Assembly (NCBI GenBank): GCA_013398955.1
Contig: VWPU01011469.1
Span: forward strand, 1 to 64,000
Length of the DNA: 64,000 nucleotides
Origin: Callaeas wilsoni
Lineage: Eukaryota; Chordata; Aves; Passeriformes; Callaeidae
Direction: 5' to 3'
The translations under genes and the position numbers were made by a program. The notes below the pieces were generated by a model. That model was not told the origin of the DNA and searched no databases. It saw only the letters and a program-made list of their open reading frames with translations. Below are positions 45,801-54,100 of the stretch, in pieces. Position 1 is the first letter of the stretch, and every line of letters starts with the position of its first letter.

Positions 45801-48800
45801 AAAAAGTAAAAATTTAAGAAAAATTAAAAGGCCAAGCCTCCTAAATAATGAGGAGCAAGACCAAGAAACAAAATACATCATCTCCATGCCCTCTGTGTAA
45901 TGCCATTTGTTTGCACAGGGAAGTTTCCAGCATTAATCCAGACCACGAGGGCAAAGTGGCACATCTTGTGTGCCCTAAACACACGGCTTTTAAGGAAGAT
46001 AAAACCTCTGTGAACTTGAGGAAGCTCTTGAGAGGCCCTCCTGAGATAACACAGCAGCAGCCACTGGCAAAGCACTGAACACAACACATTTTCTTGAGGT
46101 ACCTCTCGATAGAAATCCTACTCGGCACACGCAGACACAGCACTGAGGGCACAACCTCCAGGTTCGAATGACACGAGAAAGGTGAATCACGTCACGTTTT
46201 TGACAGATGATTGGACTAAGGATTGGCTTCCCAGAGACTTCTGACTTTCAAGAATACACATCTCTGGTGCTTGACGCCAGTGAGAGACAACAGTAAGTCA
46301 GAGAAGGGTCAGTGCTCTGCACCCTCACCTGAGGCACTCCCTTACCTGTCCCCCAGCTCCTGTGCTATCACCAGGTGCCTTAGGTGGTACTCGATGGCTT
46401 TTTCATAGTCTTGAAGCAGCGTGCACGTGTTCCCCAGACTGTAGCAAGCCTGGGCTTCTACTGCTTGGTCTTTGAGCTGCCTGGAGAGCTGCAGCGTTTT
46501 CCTGCAGGGAACAGGAGGGAATGAAGAGCCCTGCTCACTGCCAGGCCACAGGGAAGTCACCCCTCAGAGTGCACCGCGTGGTGCCAACACCTGTGACACC
46601 CTGCACCGCCCAGCACAGCAGCCCTGCCATCCCAGGTCCCTTGTCACAGCCCTGCCATCCCAGGTCCCTCGTGACAGCCCTGCCACCCCAGGTCCTTGTC
46701 ACAGCCCCCAGGTTCCTCGTCACAGCCCTGCCACCCCAGGTCCCTTGTGACAGCCCTGCCACCCCACGTCCCTTGTCATTTCCCTGGCACCCCAGGTCCC
46801 TTGTGACAGCACCACCACCCCAGGTTCCTCATCACAGCCCAGCCACCCCAGGCCCTTGTCACACCCCTGCCCCTCCAGGTGCCTTGTGACAGCCCTGCCA
46901 CCCCAGGTCCCTCGTGACAGCCCTGCCACCCCACGTCCCTTGTCATTTCCCTGGCACCCCAGGTCCCTTGTGACAGCACCACCACCCCAGGTTCCTCATC
47001 ACAGCCCAGCCACCCCAGGCCCTTGTCACACCCCTGCCACTCCAGGTGCCTTGTGACAGCCCTGCCACCCCAGCTCCCTTGTCACTGCCCCCAGGTCCCT
47101 CGTCACAGCCCTGCCACCCCAGGCCCTTGGCACAGCCCCCAGGTTCCTCGTCACAGCCCTGCCACCCCAGGCCCTTGGCACAGCCCCCAGGTTCCTCGTC
47201 ACAGCCCTGCCACCCCAGGTCCCTTGTGACAGCCCTGCCACCCCAGGTCCTTGATGAGGAACCTGGGGGCTGTGACACAGCCCTGCCACCCCAGGTCCTT
47301 GATGAGGAACCTGGGGGCTGTGCCAAGGGCCTGGGGTGGCAGGGCTGTCACAAGGGACCTGGGGTGGCAGGGCTGGGACGAGGAACCGGGGGGCTGTGAC
47401 AAGGGCCTGGGGTGGCAGGGCTGTCACAAGGGACCTGGGGTGGCAGGGCTGGGACGAGGAACCGGGGGGCTGTGACAAGGGCCTGGGGTGGCAGGGCTGT
47501 CACAAGGGACCTGGGGTGGCAGGGCTGTGACGAGGAACCTGGGGGCTGTGACACAGCCCTGCCACCCCAGGTCCCTCGTCACAGCCCCTGGAGCCGCGGC
47601 ATTCGCTGCGAGAGGCCAGGATTTCCAGGGAACAGCCCCCGGCACTTACTTGTAGTACTCAGCGGAGATGTCGAACCTGCCGAGGAAGATGTGGGCGTTG
47701 CCCAGGTTGCTGTAGGCTCTGCGCTCGGCTGCCTTGTCCCCAAACTCCTTGGCTATGGCCAGGCGCTGCAGCAGACACAGCTCGGTCAGCACCTCGTGTC
47801 CCACTGCAGCTGCCCCGGGGTACCGACAGAGCTCCCACCCGGCGAGGCCGTGCTGCACCTGCCTGCCAGGGCTGGGTGCGGCAGGAAACCTCTCCCTCTC
47901 CTGCGGTTCGGCATCAGGAAAGGCCCTTGGAAAAGCGGGGGTGATGTTGCATGCCAGCGCTGTTCCCCCAGCATTTAAAAACCGGGAGAGCAGTGAATTT
48001 CCAGGGTGCTGAGCACCTTCCACTGCAAGGGAACTGGTACACACACTGCAACAGAAGCTACGCTGCATCTGAATCGGGGCAGGGACTTTGTCACCTCACC
48101 TCCCCGTAAAGCTTTGCAGAAAGTTATTATGTTCTACAAGCAGCATTTATTCTTGATCAACAGCTCTTTCAGCAGCTTAATTAAATTCATGGCTTGCATT
48201 TATTAAAATCTAGACTGAGACAAATTAAGAGCAGAAAAAAAACCCTTGCTAGACCCAGCTGCAATGTGCCCTTGGATACCTCCTTTGGTTTCCAAGCCAA
48301 CAGCGCCCTTCCCTCAAGCTGCTCACGAGGTGCTGATGGGGACTGGAGTAAGATTTGCTCAGTGTGAGTTGGTACAACAGGGCAGAGCCCGGGGTTCCCA
48401 CAGGAGGGAGGAAAACAGCTGGGGGAAACATCTCCCTGGGCTGTGGTGAGAAGGAAAGCTGCTCCCAAGGCCCAGGAAGGGAGCAGAGGTGTCTCCTACC
48501 TCCTTATGGAAGGCGATGGCCTCGCTGAAGTTGCCCAGTAAGTACTGGGTGTTGCCAAGGTTGCCGTAAGCACGGCCCTGTGCAGCTCTGTCCCCCAGCT
48601 CCTTCACCAGGGACAGGTTCCTCCTGAAAGAAACCAGGGCAGAACGTCCATGAGCCACAGCCCCGCAGGGGACACGGGCAGGAAAACTGCCCAGAAAGGA
48701 AGGAGAGCCAGCCCTGGAGAAGGCATTTCCCTCCCAAGCACCTGGGCACGGGTGACAGGCTGGTGACCTGTGCGAGTGCCAAGCAGGTCCTGCTGCTCTG

Positions 48801-50954
48801 CCCCTCAGGCAGTGGCTGGCTCCGTGCAGGAATCACACCTGTGCTCACACACCTGGTCTGACACATCCCATATTAAACCAGAAACGGCCACCTCGCTGCA
48901 CAGCCAGGGCCACTGGAGGATTTCCCCGTCCTGCTCCACTGAGAGAGGCAAGGTCCACAGTCTTGTGCCAGGGCTCTGCTCTGGGAGCTTCCTGGCATTT
49001 CTTTACCTTGTTTTTACCCCCTTCACACACACAGCACACAGAGAATGCTGGAGCACTCACTGCTGGCACAAATTTACCTCTCCGGCTATGCTACATGCAC
49101 CATTCCTTGGAAAAAGGGTGGAGAGCTATTTATAGGCACAATCACATCTCCAGATATGAGGGGAGGGACAGAAGATCTTATCACTCTCTTCACTTAAAAA
49201 GCTGCATTACAAAAGCGAAACTCTGAAGTACGGGGAGAAAAACATGAGCTCAGAATTCTGGTGACAAGCTTCCCATGTGGCACATCACAGTGATCCTCTA
49301 AATGATTTAGGAAAAGGATGTTACAAGCAAGATAAAGCCCAGATCCTTGAGAAGAACCAGGACTTCAAAGTGCCTCTTCCCTTGGGTGACGGGGATGGAG
49401 ACACACCGGGATCTGTCCTGGCAGAGGCCAGCAGAGAGCAGCACGGGCTCCAGGAGCTGAGAGTTCAGCTTCCCAACACAGCTCTGGGAAGCAGCAGACT
49501 GCTGAACTTCATTGCACCATCACAATTCAAACCACAGCGAGTCTTACAAAGCCAATGCCAGGGTGAATTTTAGCTCCAATTTTATAAAAGACCTTTTCTC
49601 ACCTTTCTTGAGATTAATTTGCTAGCATAGCTTGGCACCCCAGGGGAATATTCCTAATCTATTGCAACCTGCAAATTCTCATTCAGTGGCCCTGTTCCCT
49701 GCAGGAGAAGGGGCTGACCAAGCTTGGATACTTACTCATAATACTCTGAAGCTTTCTGTAGCGTGTCCTTGACTTCCTGAGGCAGGTAGCCCGGGTCCTG
49801 GGCCGTGTTCCAGGATAAGTGCTTTCCCTTTGCATGGTAAACATTCCCTATATTATAGAGCGCTCTGGCTTCACCCACCTAAAGGGAGGGAGAACAGGGA
49901 ACAGCAAGGTATTACACTTCCCCCAGCATGGATCTTTCCACTGCTGGGCAGAGATGGCCAGAAACACAAGCCCACATTTTCCTTCCTCATCCTCACCCCC
50001 ACAGCAGCACGAGATGTGTGATGGCAGCCAGAGGGGAGAGCTTCACCCTGCAGCTCCTTCCAAAGCCCACCTTCACCAGACCACATTTACTGACCTGCAG
50101 ACAGGTTATTTTCAAAGCCAAGAAATATTTCCTGTTGGAACCATTACCTTGTCTCCCTGCTCCCGAGAAATGTCCAAGTGTCTCTGGCAGCAAACCACAG
50201 CTTCATCAAACTGCCCCAGTATTTTCAGTGTATTCCCAAGGTTGCCACTTGCCTTGGCTTCCCCAATTTGGTCCCCAATGGTTCTACAAGACAAAGGTGT
50301 TAAAGAGCTCAGAGACTTTTATTCACCAGCTGCTGGAGGCAGATTCAAGCTGCAGCTTTGCAGCACAGACACCTGGCTGGAGAGCTTCCCACAATTCTGA
50401 AGGCAGATCCTTGTTCCCTGTGTGCTGGCTCAGAACTGCTCTGATGACTGCAGGCCATTACAGGAAGTACCTGGGGACACAAGTGGACACTGCCCTGCTC
50501 TTGCTCCAAGCACCCTCCTCACACCCACATCCCCTTCTCCATCTCCCTGCTCTGAGGGCAGCTGACCCATCCTCGGGGTGCCCCAAGTTCCCCACAGGAC
50601 AACCACCTCCAGGGCCAGTTTTGGATGTGTGTTTCTGGGGAGGTTCCCTCGGGCTGCCGGGCTCAGACCCCACAGAAGCTGCCCTGCTCCAGGCTGTGCC
50701 TGATGAGGACGAAGCAGCGCTGACACACTCACCTGGCCAGGGTAAGGTCATGTTTGTGGTACAGCAGGGCCTTGGAATACTCCTTTAGGTAGAAATAGGC
50801 ATTGCCCAGCTGGCTGTAGATGGCACTGAGAGTCTTCAGGTCCTCTGTCCCCACCTGCACTGCTGCTTCGAAGAAGGCTGCCCCAGCTTTGAAGTCCCCA
50901 GCCTTGCACAAGCGCTCTCCTTCCAGGGCCAGTTCCAGGCAGGATGCCTCCATC
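6671..50954 (-). CDS. GPSM1: GPSM1 (AGS3), G-protein signalling modulator 1: TPR repeats plus four GoLoco motifs
   Basis: Thirteen coding exons on the - strand: 50954-50733, 50283-50148, 49878-49736, 48623-48500, 47765-47650, 46501-46346, 44698-44590, 42003-41877, 29094-29024, 26883-26704, 9523-9364, 7171-6963 and 6859-6671. All junctions are GT-AG and phases match throughout. From the ATG at 50953 they give 646 residues, against about 675 for the human protein, which I recall starting with roughly 20 more N-terminal residues. Residues 1 to about 365 form the TPR array, which binds NuMA, Inscuteable or LKB1 and folds back on the C-terminus. Residues about 366-461 are linker. Residues about 468-628 carry four GoLoco motifs, each ending in D-D/E-Q-R, which bind GDP-bound G-alpha-i/o and inhibit GDP release. 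GPSM2 (LGN) is the closest alternative, but the linker, the C-terminus and the DNLZ neighbour favour GPSM1. Confidence 0.95.
6963..7171 (-). CDS. GPSM1: GPSM1 exon, GoLoco motif 2 and first half of motif 3
   Basis: Acceptor CCCCCAG|CG and donor TGTCAG|GTACGG. Encodes TEEFFDLIASSQSRRLDDQR, then a spacer with LPGLRITQNN, then EPGDEFFNMLMKCQ. A second CAG four bases into the exon could act as an acceptor but would break the frame with the previous exon (phase 1), so the first was chosen. Confidence 0.96.
7172..9363. other. GPSM1 intron between GoLoco exons
   Basis: 2.2 kb, GT-AG on the - strand. Contains a short imperfect (CAT)n run near 8996-9017. No exon, RNA gene or mobile element recognised; open frames here are short and overlapping. 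Confidence 0.55.
9364..9523 (-). CDS. GPSM1: GPSM1 exon, GoLoco motif 1
   Basis: Acceptor CTTCCCAG|AAA and donor CGGATAT|GTGAGC. Encodes SDEECFFDLLSKFQSNRMDD then QRCPLEE, a complete GoLoco motif with the invariant Asp-Gln-Arg triad, followed by an Ala/Glu-rich spacer. The Met in NRMDDQR (residue 485 in this model) is the only ATG in this exon in frame and corresponds to the reported start of the short AGS3 isoform in mammals; it would give a 162-residue product with three full GoLoco motifs. Confidence 0.95.
14400..15200. promoter_or_regulatory. Intragenic CpG island, candidate promoter for a short GPSM1 transcript
   Basis: CpG dinucleotides are dense from about 14400 to 15180 (clusters such as CACGGCGCACCCGG, GCTGCCGGCGCTGG, GAACGTCGCCGG), while the flanks on both sides are CpG-poor. 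It lies inside the intron that precedes the GoLoco 1 exon, where an internal promoter for the TPR-less AGS3-SHORT form would have to be. On the - strand, good donors CAG|GTGAGG (14278/14277) and GAG|GTAAGG (14037/14036) lie just downstream. No transcript evidence is available. Confidence 0.5.
14991..15069. repeat. 16-bp GC-rich tandem repeat in the CpG island
   Basis: About five copies of GGTCTGTGCGGAGCCG or a one- or two-base variant, the first and last slightly diverged. Each unit carries two CpGs. Confidence 0.85.
20933..21005. repeat. 43-bp spaced direct duplication
   Basis: TCAGGAAGGGTCATTCCC followed by GG or AA and GTTCAAT occurs twice, starting at 20933 and 20976. The first copy contains GGTTCAATTCC, which fits the pol III B-box consensus; no A box or tRNA fold was seen. 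Confidence 0.6.
23955..24190 (-). repeat. Possible ancient MIR-like SINE remnant
   Basis: Read on +, the order CAACTTTACAGCCATCATCA, CTCTGTAACCTCCC, GCATTACCCCATCGCACGGA, TGGGGAAGAGGGAGG parallels the reverse complement of MIR (regional match to its TTTACA...CCCATTTTACAGATG...GAAACTGAGG order). Strongly diverged; L2 is an alternative. Confidence 0.4.
26500..26585 (-). repeat. Weak MIR/L2-like fragment
   Basis: GATGCTGAGGCTCAAAGAGG followed by CAAAAGGATCTGCCCACAGC resembles the conserved core of MIR in reverse complement (GAGGCTCAGAGAGG...TTGCCCA). Too short and diverged for a firm call. It lies just inside the intron that follows the linker exon at 26704-26883, on its GoLoco side. Confidence 0.3.
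26704..26883 (-). CDS. GPSM1: GPSM1 exon, linker before the GoLoco region
   Basis: Acceptor TTTCCCAAG|GAC and donor CAGTCG|GTAGGA, 60 codons in phase 0. Begins DQNGDSHHVGELKISGKDFL and ends APLDAGEVRVQVPQS. The NGDSHH and RKYxE-like blocks are conserved with mammalian GPSM1; the rest is Ser/Pro-rich and probably disordered. Confidence 0.93.
26884..29023. other. GPSM1 intron between the two linker exons
   Basis: 2.1 kb, GT-AG on the - strand. No exon, repeat family or RNA gene recognised; a poly(A) run lies near 28786-28798. Open frames on both strands are short and overlapping. Confidence 0.5.
29024..29094 (-). CDS. GPSM1: GPSM1 exon, basic linker with Arg-x-Ser motif (71 bp)
   Basis: Short exon, acceptor CTTGCAG|GA and donor GAAAAG|GTAAGG. 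Encodes ARPKRLQRNSMDSLDLLK and FPSEK. It fits phase 1 on the left and phase 0 on the right, joining YEAQG to DQNGDSHH as in mammalian AGS3. The QRNSMDSLDLLK segment resembles the phosphorylated linker of GPSM2/LGN. Confidence 0.9.
30752..30915 (-). repeat. CR1 LINE 3' fragment
   Basis: Contains the CR1 order AAAGATCTCAAATCCAACC, CCAGAGGTGGTGACTCCC, GAGCAGCCCCTTCTAATGCC and CCTGAAGAAAACTCC, all recognisable in the reverse-complement CR1 3' region. Confidence 0.75.
32773..32777. repeat. Left target-site duplication of the solo LTR (CTGGG)
   Basis: Directly abuts the TG end of the LTR and is matched by CTGGG at 33454-33458 after its CA end. Confidence 0.75.
32778..33453 (+). mobile_element. Solo LTR of an endogenous retrovirus
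   Basis: A 676-bp block starts TGTTGGGG and ends CCCACA, so it has TG...CA ends with a short inverted repeat (TGTtGG/TGTgGG). It is flanked by the 5-bp direct repeat CTGGG at 32773-32777 and 33454-33458, a target-site duplication. It has a pyrimidine-rich tract at about 33185-33310 and AATAAA at 33367-33372, which set the + orientation, antisense to GPSM1. No gag, pol or env frame and no second LTR lies beside it, so it is a recombined solo LTR. The family is not identified. Confidence 0.85.
33454..33458. repeat. Right target-site duplication of the solo LTR (CTGGG)
   Basis: Second copy of the 5-bp duplication, immediately after the terminal CA of the LTR. Confidence 0.75.
38609..39175. repeat. 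Minisatellite, 38-bp unit built from a 19-bp monomer
   Basis: Eleven regular 38-bp units from about 38731 to 39150: CACCCATCCTG recurs every 38 bp from 38750 to 39130. Each unit is two related 19-mers, CACCCGTGCTGCGCGCCTG and CACCCATCCTGCCTGCCTG. The 5' flank (38609-38730) has about six irregular 19-bp monomers, which look like the older form. Because 38 is not a multiple of 3, all frames run through and give long Cys/Pro/Ala-rich or Gly/Arg/Gln-rich open frames on both strands; these are not genes. Confidence 0.95.
41877..42003 (-). CDS. GPSM1: GPSM1 exon, end of TPR region and start of linker
   Basis: Acceptor CACTGCAG|ATC and donor CACAAG|GTGAGT. Encodes IGDRNGELTAQVNMAQLRAA followed by an acidic Gly-rich stretch and GYEAQG. 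The IGDR.GELTA start and the YEAQG end are conserved. The middle, with GPGDED, differs from the human protein as I recall it and looks lineage-variable. Confidence 0.93.
42004..44589. other. GPSM1 intron, no feature recognised
   Basis: 2.6 kb between the exon for the last TPR segment and the TPR 8 exon. GT-AG ends on the - strand. No repeat family, RNA gene or additional exon seen. Confidence 0.5.
44590..44698 (-). CDS. GPSM1: GPSM1 exon, TPR 8
   Basis: Acceptor CCTGCAG|G and donor CAAGAG|GTAAGA. Encodes VGEGRACWSLGNAYVSLGSH and EQALHFARKHLEISQE. The TPR consensus W/L-G-Y-A pattern is intact. The neighbouring intron sequence shows no other feature. Confidence 0.95.
44699..46345. other. GPSM1 intron between TPR 8 and TPR 7 exons
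   Basis: 1.6 kb; a poly(A) run at about 45796-45806 could be the tail of a degraded insertion. Nothing else recognised. Confidence 0.5.
46346..46501 (-). CDS. GPSM1: GPSM1 exon, TPR 7
   Basis: Acceptor CCCTGCAG|G and donor GACAG|GTAAGG. Encodes KTLQLSRQLKDQAVEAQACY and SLGNTCTLLQDYEKAIEYHL through IAQELGDR. The phase is 2 at both ends, matching its neighbours. Confidence 0.95.
46575..47592. repeat. GC-rich minisatellite in both orientations filling a GPSM1 intron
   Basis: The intron 46502-47649 consists almost entirely of a 25-30 bp unit of the type CAGCCCTGCCACCCCAGGTC plus CCTTGTGA. From 46610 to about 47255 the units read in one orientation. From about 47320 to 47550 they read as the reverse complement (GACCTGGGGTGGCAGGGCTG), with mixed units between and a return to the first orientation at 47551-47590. 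A 167-bp higher-order unit is duplicated in the left arm and a 76-bp unit in the inverted arm. Confidence 0.93.
47650..47765 (-). CDS. GPSM1: GPSM1 exon, TPR 6
   Basis: Acceptor GCTGCAG|CGC and donor TACAA|GTAAGT. Encodes RLAIAKEFGDKAAERRAYSN and LGNAHIFLGRFDISAEYYK. The donor is only about 60 bp from the end of the inverted minisatellite that fills the following intron. Confidence 0.95.
47766..48499. other. GPSM1 intron between TPR 6 and TPR 5 exons
   Basis: 734 bp with an AT-rich middle (about 48120-48240). No other feature recognised. Confidence 0.5.
48500..48623 (-). CDS. GPSM1: GPSM1 exon, TPR 5
   Basis: Acceptor TTTCAG|G and donor AAGGAG|GTAGGA. Encodes RNLSLVKELGDRAAQGRAYG and NLGNTQYLLGNFSEAIAFHK, nearly the same as vertebrate AGS3 at this position. 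Confidence 0.96.
48624..49735. other. GPSM1 intron between TPR 5 and TPR 4 exons
   Basis: 1.1 kb, GT-AG on the - strand. No exon, repeat or RNA gene recognised. Confidence 0.5.
49736..49878 (-). CDS. GPSM1: GPSM1 exon, TPR 4 with inserted loop
   Basis: Acceptor CCTTTAG|GTG and donor TATGA|GTAAGT. Encodes VGEARALYNIGNVYHAKGK followed by the long loop typical of this family (HLSWNTAQDPGYLPQEVKDT) and then KASEYYE. The loop length distinguishes AGS3/LGN from ordinary TPR proteins. Confidence 0.95.
50148..50283 (-). CDS. GPSM1: GPSM1 exon, TPR 3
   Basis: Acceptor CTTGTAG|A and donor CAAG|GTAATG. Encodes TIGDQIGEAKASGNLGNTLK and the helix B partner with QFDEAVVCCQRHLDISREQG. The SGNLGNTLK core is the TPR signature of the LGN/AGS3 family. 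The first base closes an Arg codon split with the previous exon. Confidence 0.95.
50284..50732. other. GPSM1 intron between TPR 3 and TPR 1-2 exons
   Basis: 449 bp, GT-AG on the - strand. No feature recognised; a + frame across it runs antisense over flanking exons and is not a gene. Confidence 0.5.
50733..50954 (-). CDS. GPSM1: GPSM1 coding exon, TPR 1-2 (first one found; contains a possible start ATG)
   Basis: Acceptor TTTTTGGCAG|G before ATG at 50953-50951, donor CCAG|GTGAGT. Encodes MEASCLELALEGERL and KTLSAIYSQLGNAYFYLKEY, the first two TPR helical pairs. In human GPSM1 this Met is internal and preceded by Ser-Arg. The first base here (G) would complete such an Arg codon (AG|G), so an upstream coding exon is likely in the long form. 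If the upstream exon is non-coding, this ATG would start the protein. Confidence 0.93.
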
Positions 50955-51104
50955 CTGCCAAAAACAAGGACATCGTTCCTGGAGGAGTTTGGCTGCAGTG
51001 CTCCCACTCTGCTCTGCAATGCTTACAGAGCTGGCTTCACTGCACACCTTTAAATTTCCCCTGGACTCGAAACACAGGAGCATCCAGAGTCCACCTTCAA
51101 GTGG

Positions 51105-51184
51105 AAGGTGTCCTGCCCATGGCAGGGGTTTGGAATGAGATGGTCTTTAAGGTCCTTTTCAACGCAAACCATTCTAAGATTCTC
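51105..51184 (+). repeat. CR1 LINE 3' end
   Basis: AAGGTGTCCTGCCCATGGCA, then TGGAATGAGATGGTCTTTAA, GGTCCTTTTCAACGCAAACC and ATTCTAAGATTCTC: the characteristic CR1 3' terminus, including the degenerate ATTCTNNG tail, in + orientation. It lies about 150 bp upstream (5' on the - strand) of the first GPSM1 exon found. Confidence 0.85.
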
Positions 51185-54100
51185 TCATTTACAGACCACA
51201 TCTGCAAGCAGCCGAAGGCAGTCCCTGGCTTCCCAGTAGGAATCTGGACAAGAAGCTCAGGGCTCCTGGCTCCGAGACATGGAATCATTACAGGAGAAAC
51301 ATCTGTGTTCCTTCCAGGTGCTGCAGAAGCCACACATCCAGATATTTACACCTGAACCATTTTCCCTGGGGTAACAGAGAGGGAAGCCAAATCGTAATAG
51401 GTTTTTACTGGATACCCGAGAAAACCCTGGACTGTGCAGATTTTCTTGGCTGAGCAGCTCCCAGCGCTGGGTGTCTGCTTTTCATTAACTCTCCTGCTGT
51501 CACTTTTTCCACAGGCACTCGGCACATTGGCCTTCAGGCCAGCTTTCCTCCCCTGCCTTTTCTGACACCTTTGGCACTGGCACACTCCATGCTGTCAGAG
51601 ACAGCGCTGTGAGCAGTGACACTGCTTGAAGAGAAAGAAAACACTCCCCTCTGAGTGCTCCACCAAGTCCTCTCTAAGTCACAGCTGTCCCTGTTAGACC
51701 ATGCACATCCCAAGTTCTCCAAAGGGACTCCCAAGCTTTCATTGGAAATGTCCTGCCTGCTGCAAAGCCAGCCCCTTCCCAAGGGGGATGGACACAGCAT
51801 GTTCCTGCTCCTCTGTTCAGATGCTTCTCTTTGCTCTTTTTCTGCTCAATTTATTTTTAAAAGTCAAAACTGTCTAGGTCAAAGGTGGACATCTGCTGAG
51901 AAAAAAAACCACAGCTCCCTTGTCCAGAGGCAGAACAGCAAGGGTCTGTCAAAAGATAATAAATGCCCACAGGTGGTTTCTAGTCTGCTGTCAGGCAGGG
52001 AGCACGTGGGGGAGGTTTGAGGTACCCAGCACAAGAGAACAACTTGCCCAGCTGACTCCTCCTGGAGCGGTTTCCTACTGAGTCCTGGAAGATGCTTCCC
52101 CAAAGCCACCCAGGAGCTCGAGCCCAGGCCCAGCCCTGCAATCAGGGGCTCTGCAGACCAAGGACAACCTGCCCTGCACACGCCAGCTCCAGGACACAGC
52201 TCCTCCTGCCCCCTCCTGCGCTCCCACATCTCCTGCCAAGCCCACACCGGCCCTCGCCTCCCCCTCCCGCGAAGGGGCACGGGGAGATGCACGTAGGAAA
52301 CACCAACCCTGACACGTTTTCCCTACAAACAGGCAGAACGATGCTTTCTCAGCTGCCAGGAAACAAAGCCAGCTCCTCCATGAGCGGTCCATCAACCGTC
52401 TGAAATCCAAGCCCATTTCCCTGGCAATCTCCCTGCTGAGTCGGCTCCGTGTGGTTCCAAACGCCCAGCGCTTGGCAGCCCCACGGCATCCTCCAAAGCA
52501 GGACAACCACAGGGACTGGCCAAACAAAAGAAAAATAGCAAGAGACCTGGTTTTAAACCCTCCCTCCAAACACACCTGTGACCTCTTCTGCCTCACTGTT
52601 CATTTGTCCCCAAAGCCACCAGGCAACAAGAGGGAGAAGGGGGTTGTGAAGCAGCTCCTGTGAGCTCCCACGTCAAACTCCCACACAAACATTTGATTCC
52701 AAAGCAAAGCCCACATTTGAGTGGCTATTTCATTTATACAGGAAAGCTGCTTGTGGTGCCAGTGCAGCATTTGTCCCTGCCTCAGCTTCTGTTTGAGAGC
52801 AGGAATAAAAACGTTAAGACTAAAAACACTTAACTTCTCTCTGCTGATCCTCTCGCTAGACCACATGAAAATTACTAAGAACGAGTTTCTGCATGCAGAT
52901 CCCACCAAAATTTCATCAGTCTCAAGGTACATCCATGGTCTGTAGATCCTGCATCATCATCAGGTATTGACAAGTGTCTGCTGATACATCCCAAGCAGCT
53001 GAAAGGAGCTTTGGGACTGAAGGAAGACAAGAAACATCTTGTACTCAAATCAGCAGGATTAACTTCAGGCAGCTTAGTGAGGATGAATCGTGAGAGGATC
53101 CGAAATGCAGGAATGAGCCGCAATCACTGGAGTTAATGTTGGATTCCAGTTAGAAGGCGGCAGAGACAGAAGCAAACTAACTGGAGCTCAAATTTCAACC
53201 CAAACAAAACTCTTCCCCAAAATCCAGGTTCTCTTTGAGAAATTGAGTTCACCAACTGTAAACAGACCAAAAAACTGACCTGGAGACCGATTTCCCAAAT
53301 TCAAGGCATTGCTGTACAGCTCACATGGAACTTCTTGGGTTATTTCAAGAGCTTGAAGTGAAGGTTCCCATTCCCACAGCAACAAGACCCAGGTACACAC
53401 TGCAAGGGTGGGACCGTGTGTGCCATACCCCAAAGTGAATTCTGTGCCCCTGAGCCCACTTTGTGCCACATTCACACTCTCTGGGCGCTTTCCTGGTGTT
53501 CCCATAGAAACTGTCCAGGCACAAGGCAGTGACATGACCTTCCAGTGCACACAGCCCTTAATTAAAATCTGTTTGTCCTTGAACAGGCTGCTCTGCAGAG
53601 TATCTGACTTATCTAATTAACATCACTGCTCCGACTGGGACCTGAGCAGACCAGGGGAAGGGACAGGAGGCTTTTTCCCTGCATCCCGCTCTGCCAAGCC
53701 TTCGCTGCCTTGGACAACAAACAGGGATTGCAATTATTAATAGAAACACAACCCACTTGTAAAACCCACCTGCCCTTCAGAGCTACTTTTGGGAAGCACC
53801 TTTGCATGCAGTTCAATCACTTCAGGCTCAAAAGCACTCAGGAACACAACACCAAGGGCAGAGGAAACAACTCAAGGTCAAGGAACAAACTCGAGCACAC
53901 AAACTCCGCTTTTAAACGTTTCCGAAGCCCACAGCTCAACCACCCATAAAATACAACCAAAAGGACAAACCTGAACCACCCTGGCAGACCAGTAAAGGGA
54001 AAACAGTGACAGCAAGATCCAAGCCCTCCCCTAGCTCTTCTTCTGCTGTCAGTGCATTTCCTGAACGTACACCCAGAGCTCCAAAGCCGCTGGCAGAAGG

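Noticed and set aside
46521..47554. Repetitive open frames on both strands
   Set aside because: They follow the 25-30 bp minisatellite units inside a spliced-out GPSM1 intron and change frame with unit length.
49928..50788. 286-codon open frame on +
   Set aside because: It runs antisense across two well-supported GPSM1 exons (50283-50148 and part of 50954-50733) and has no recognisable domain.
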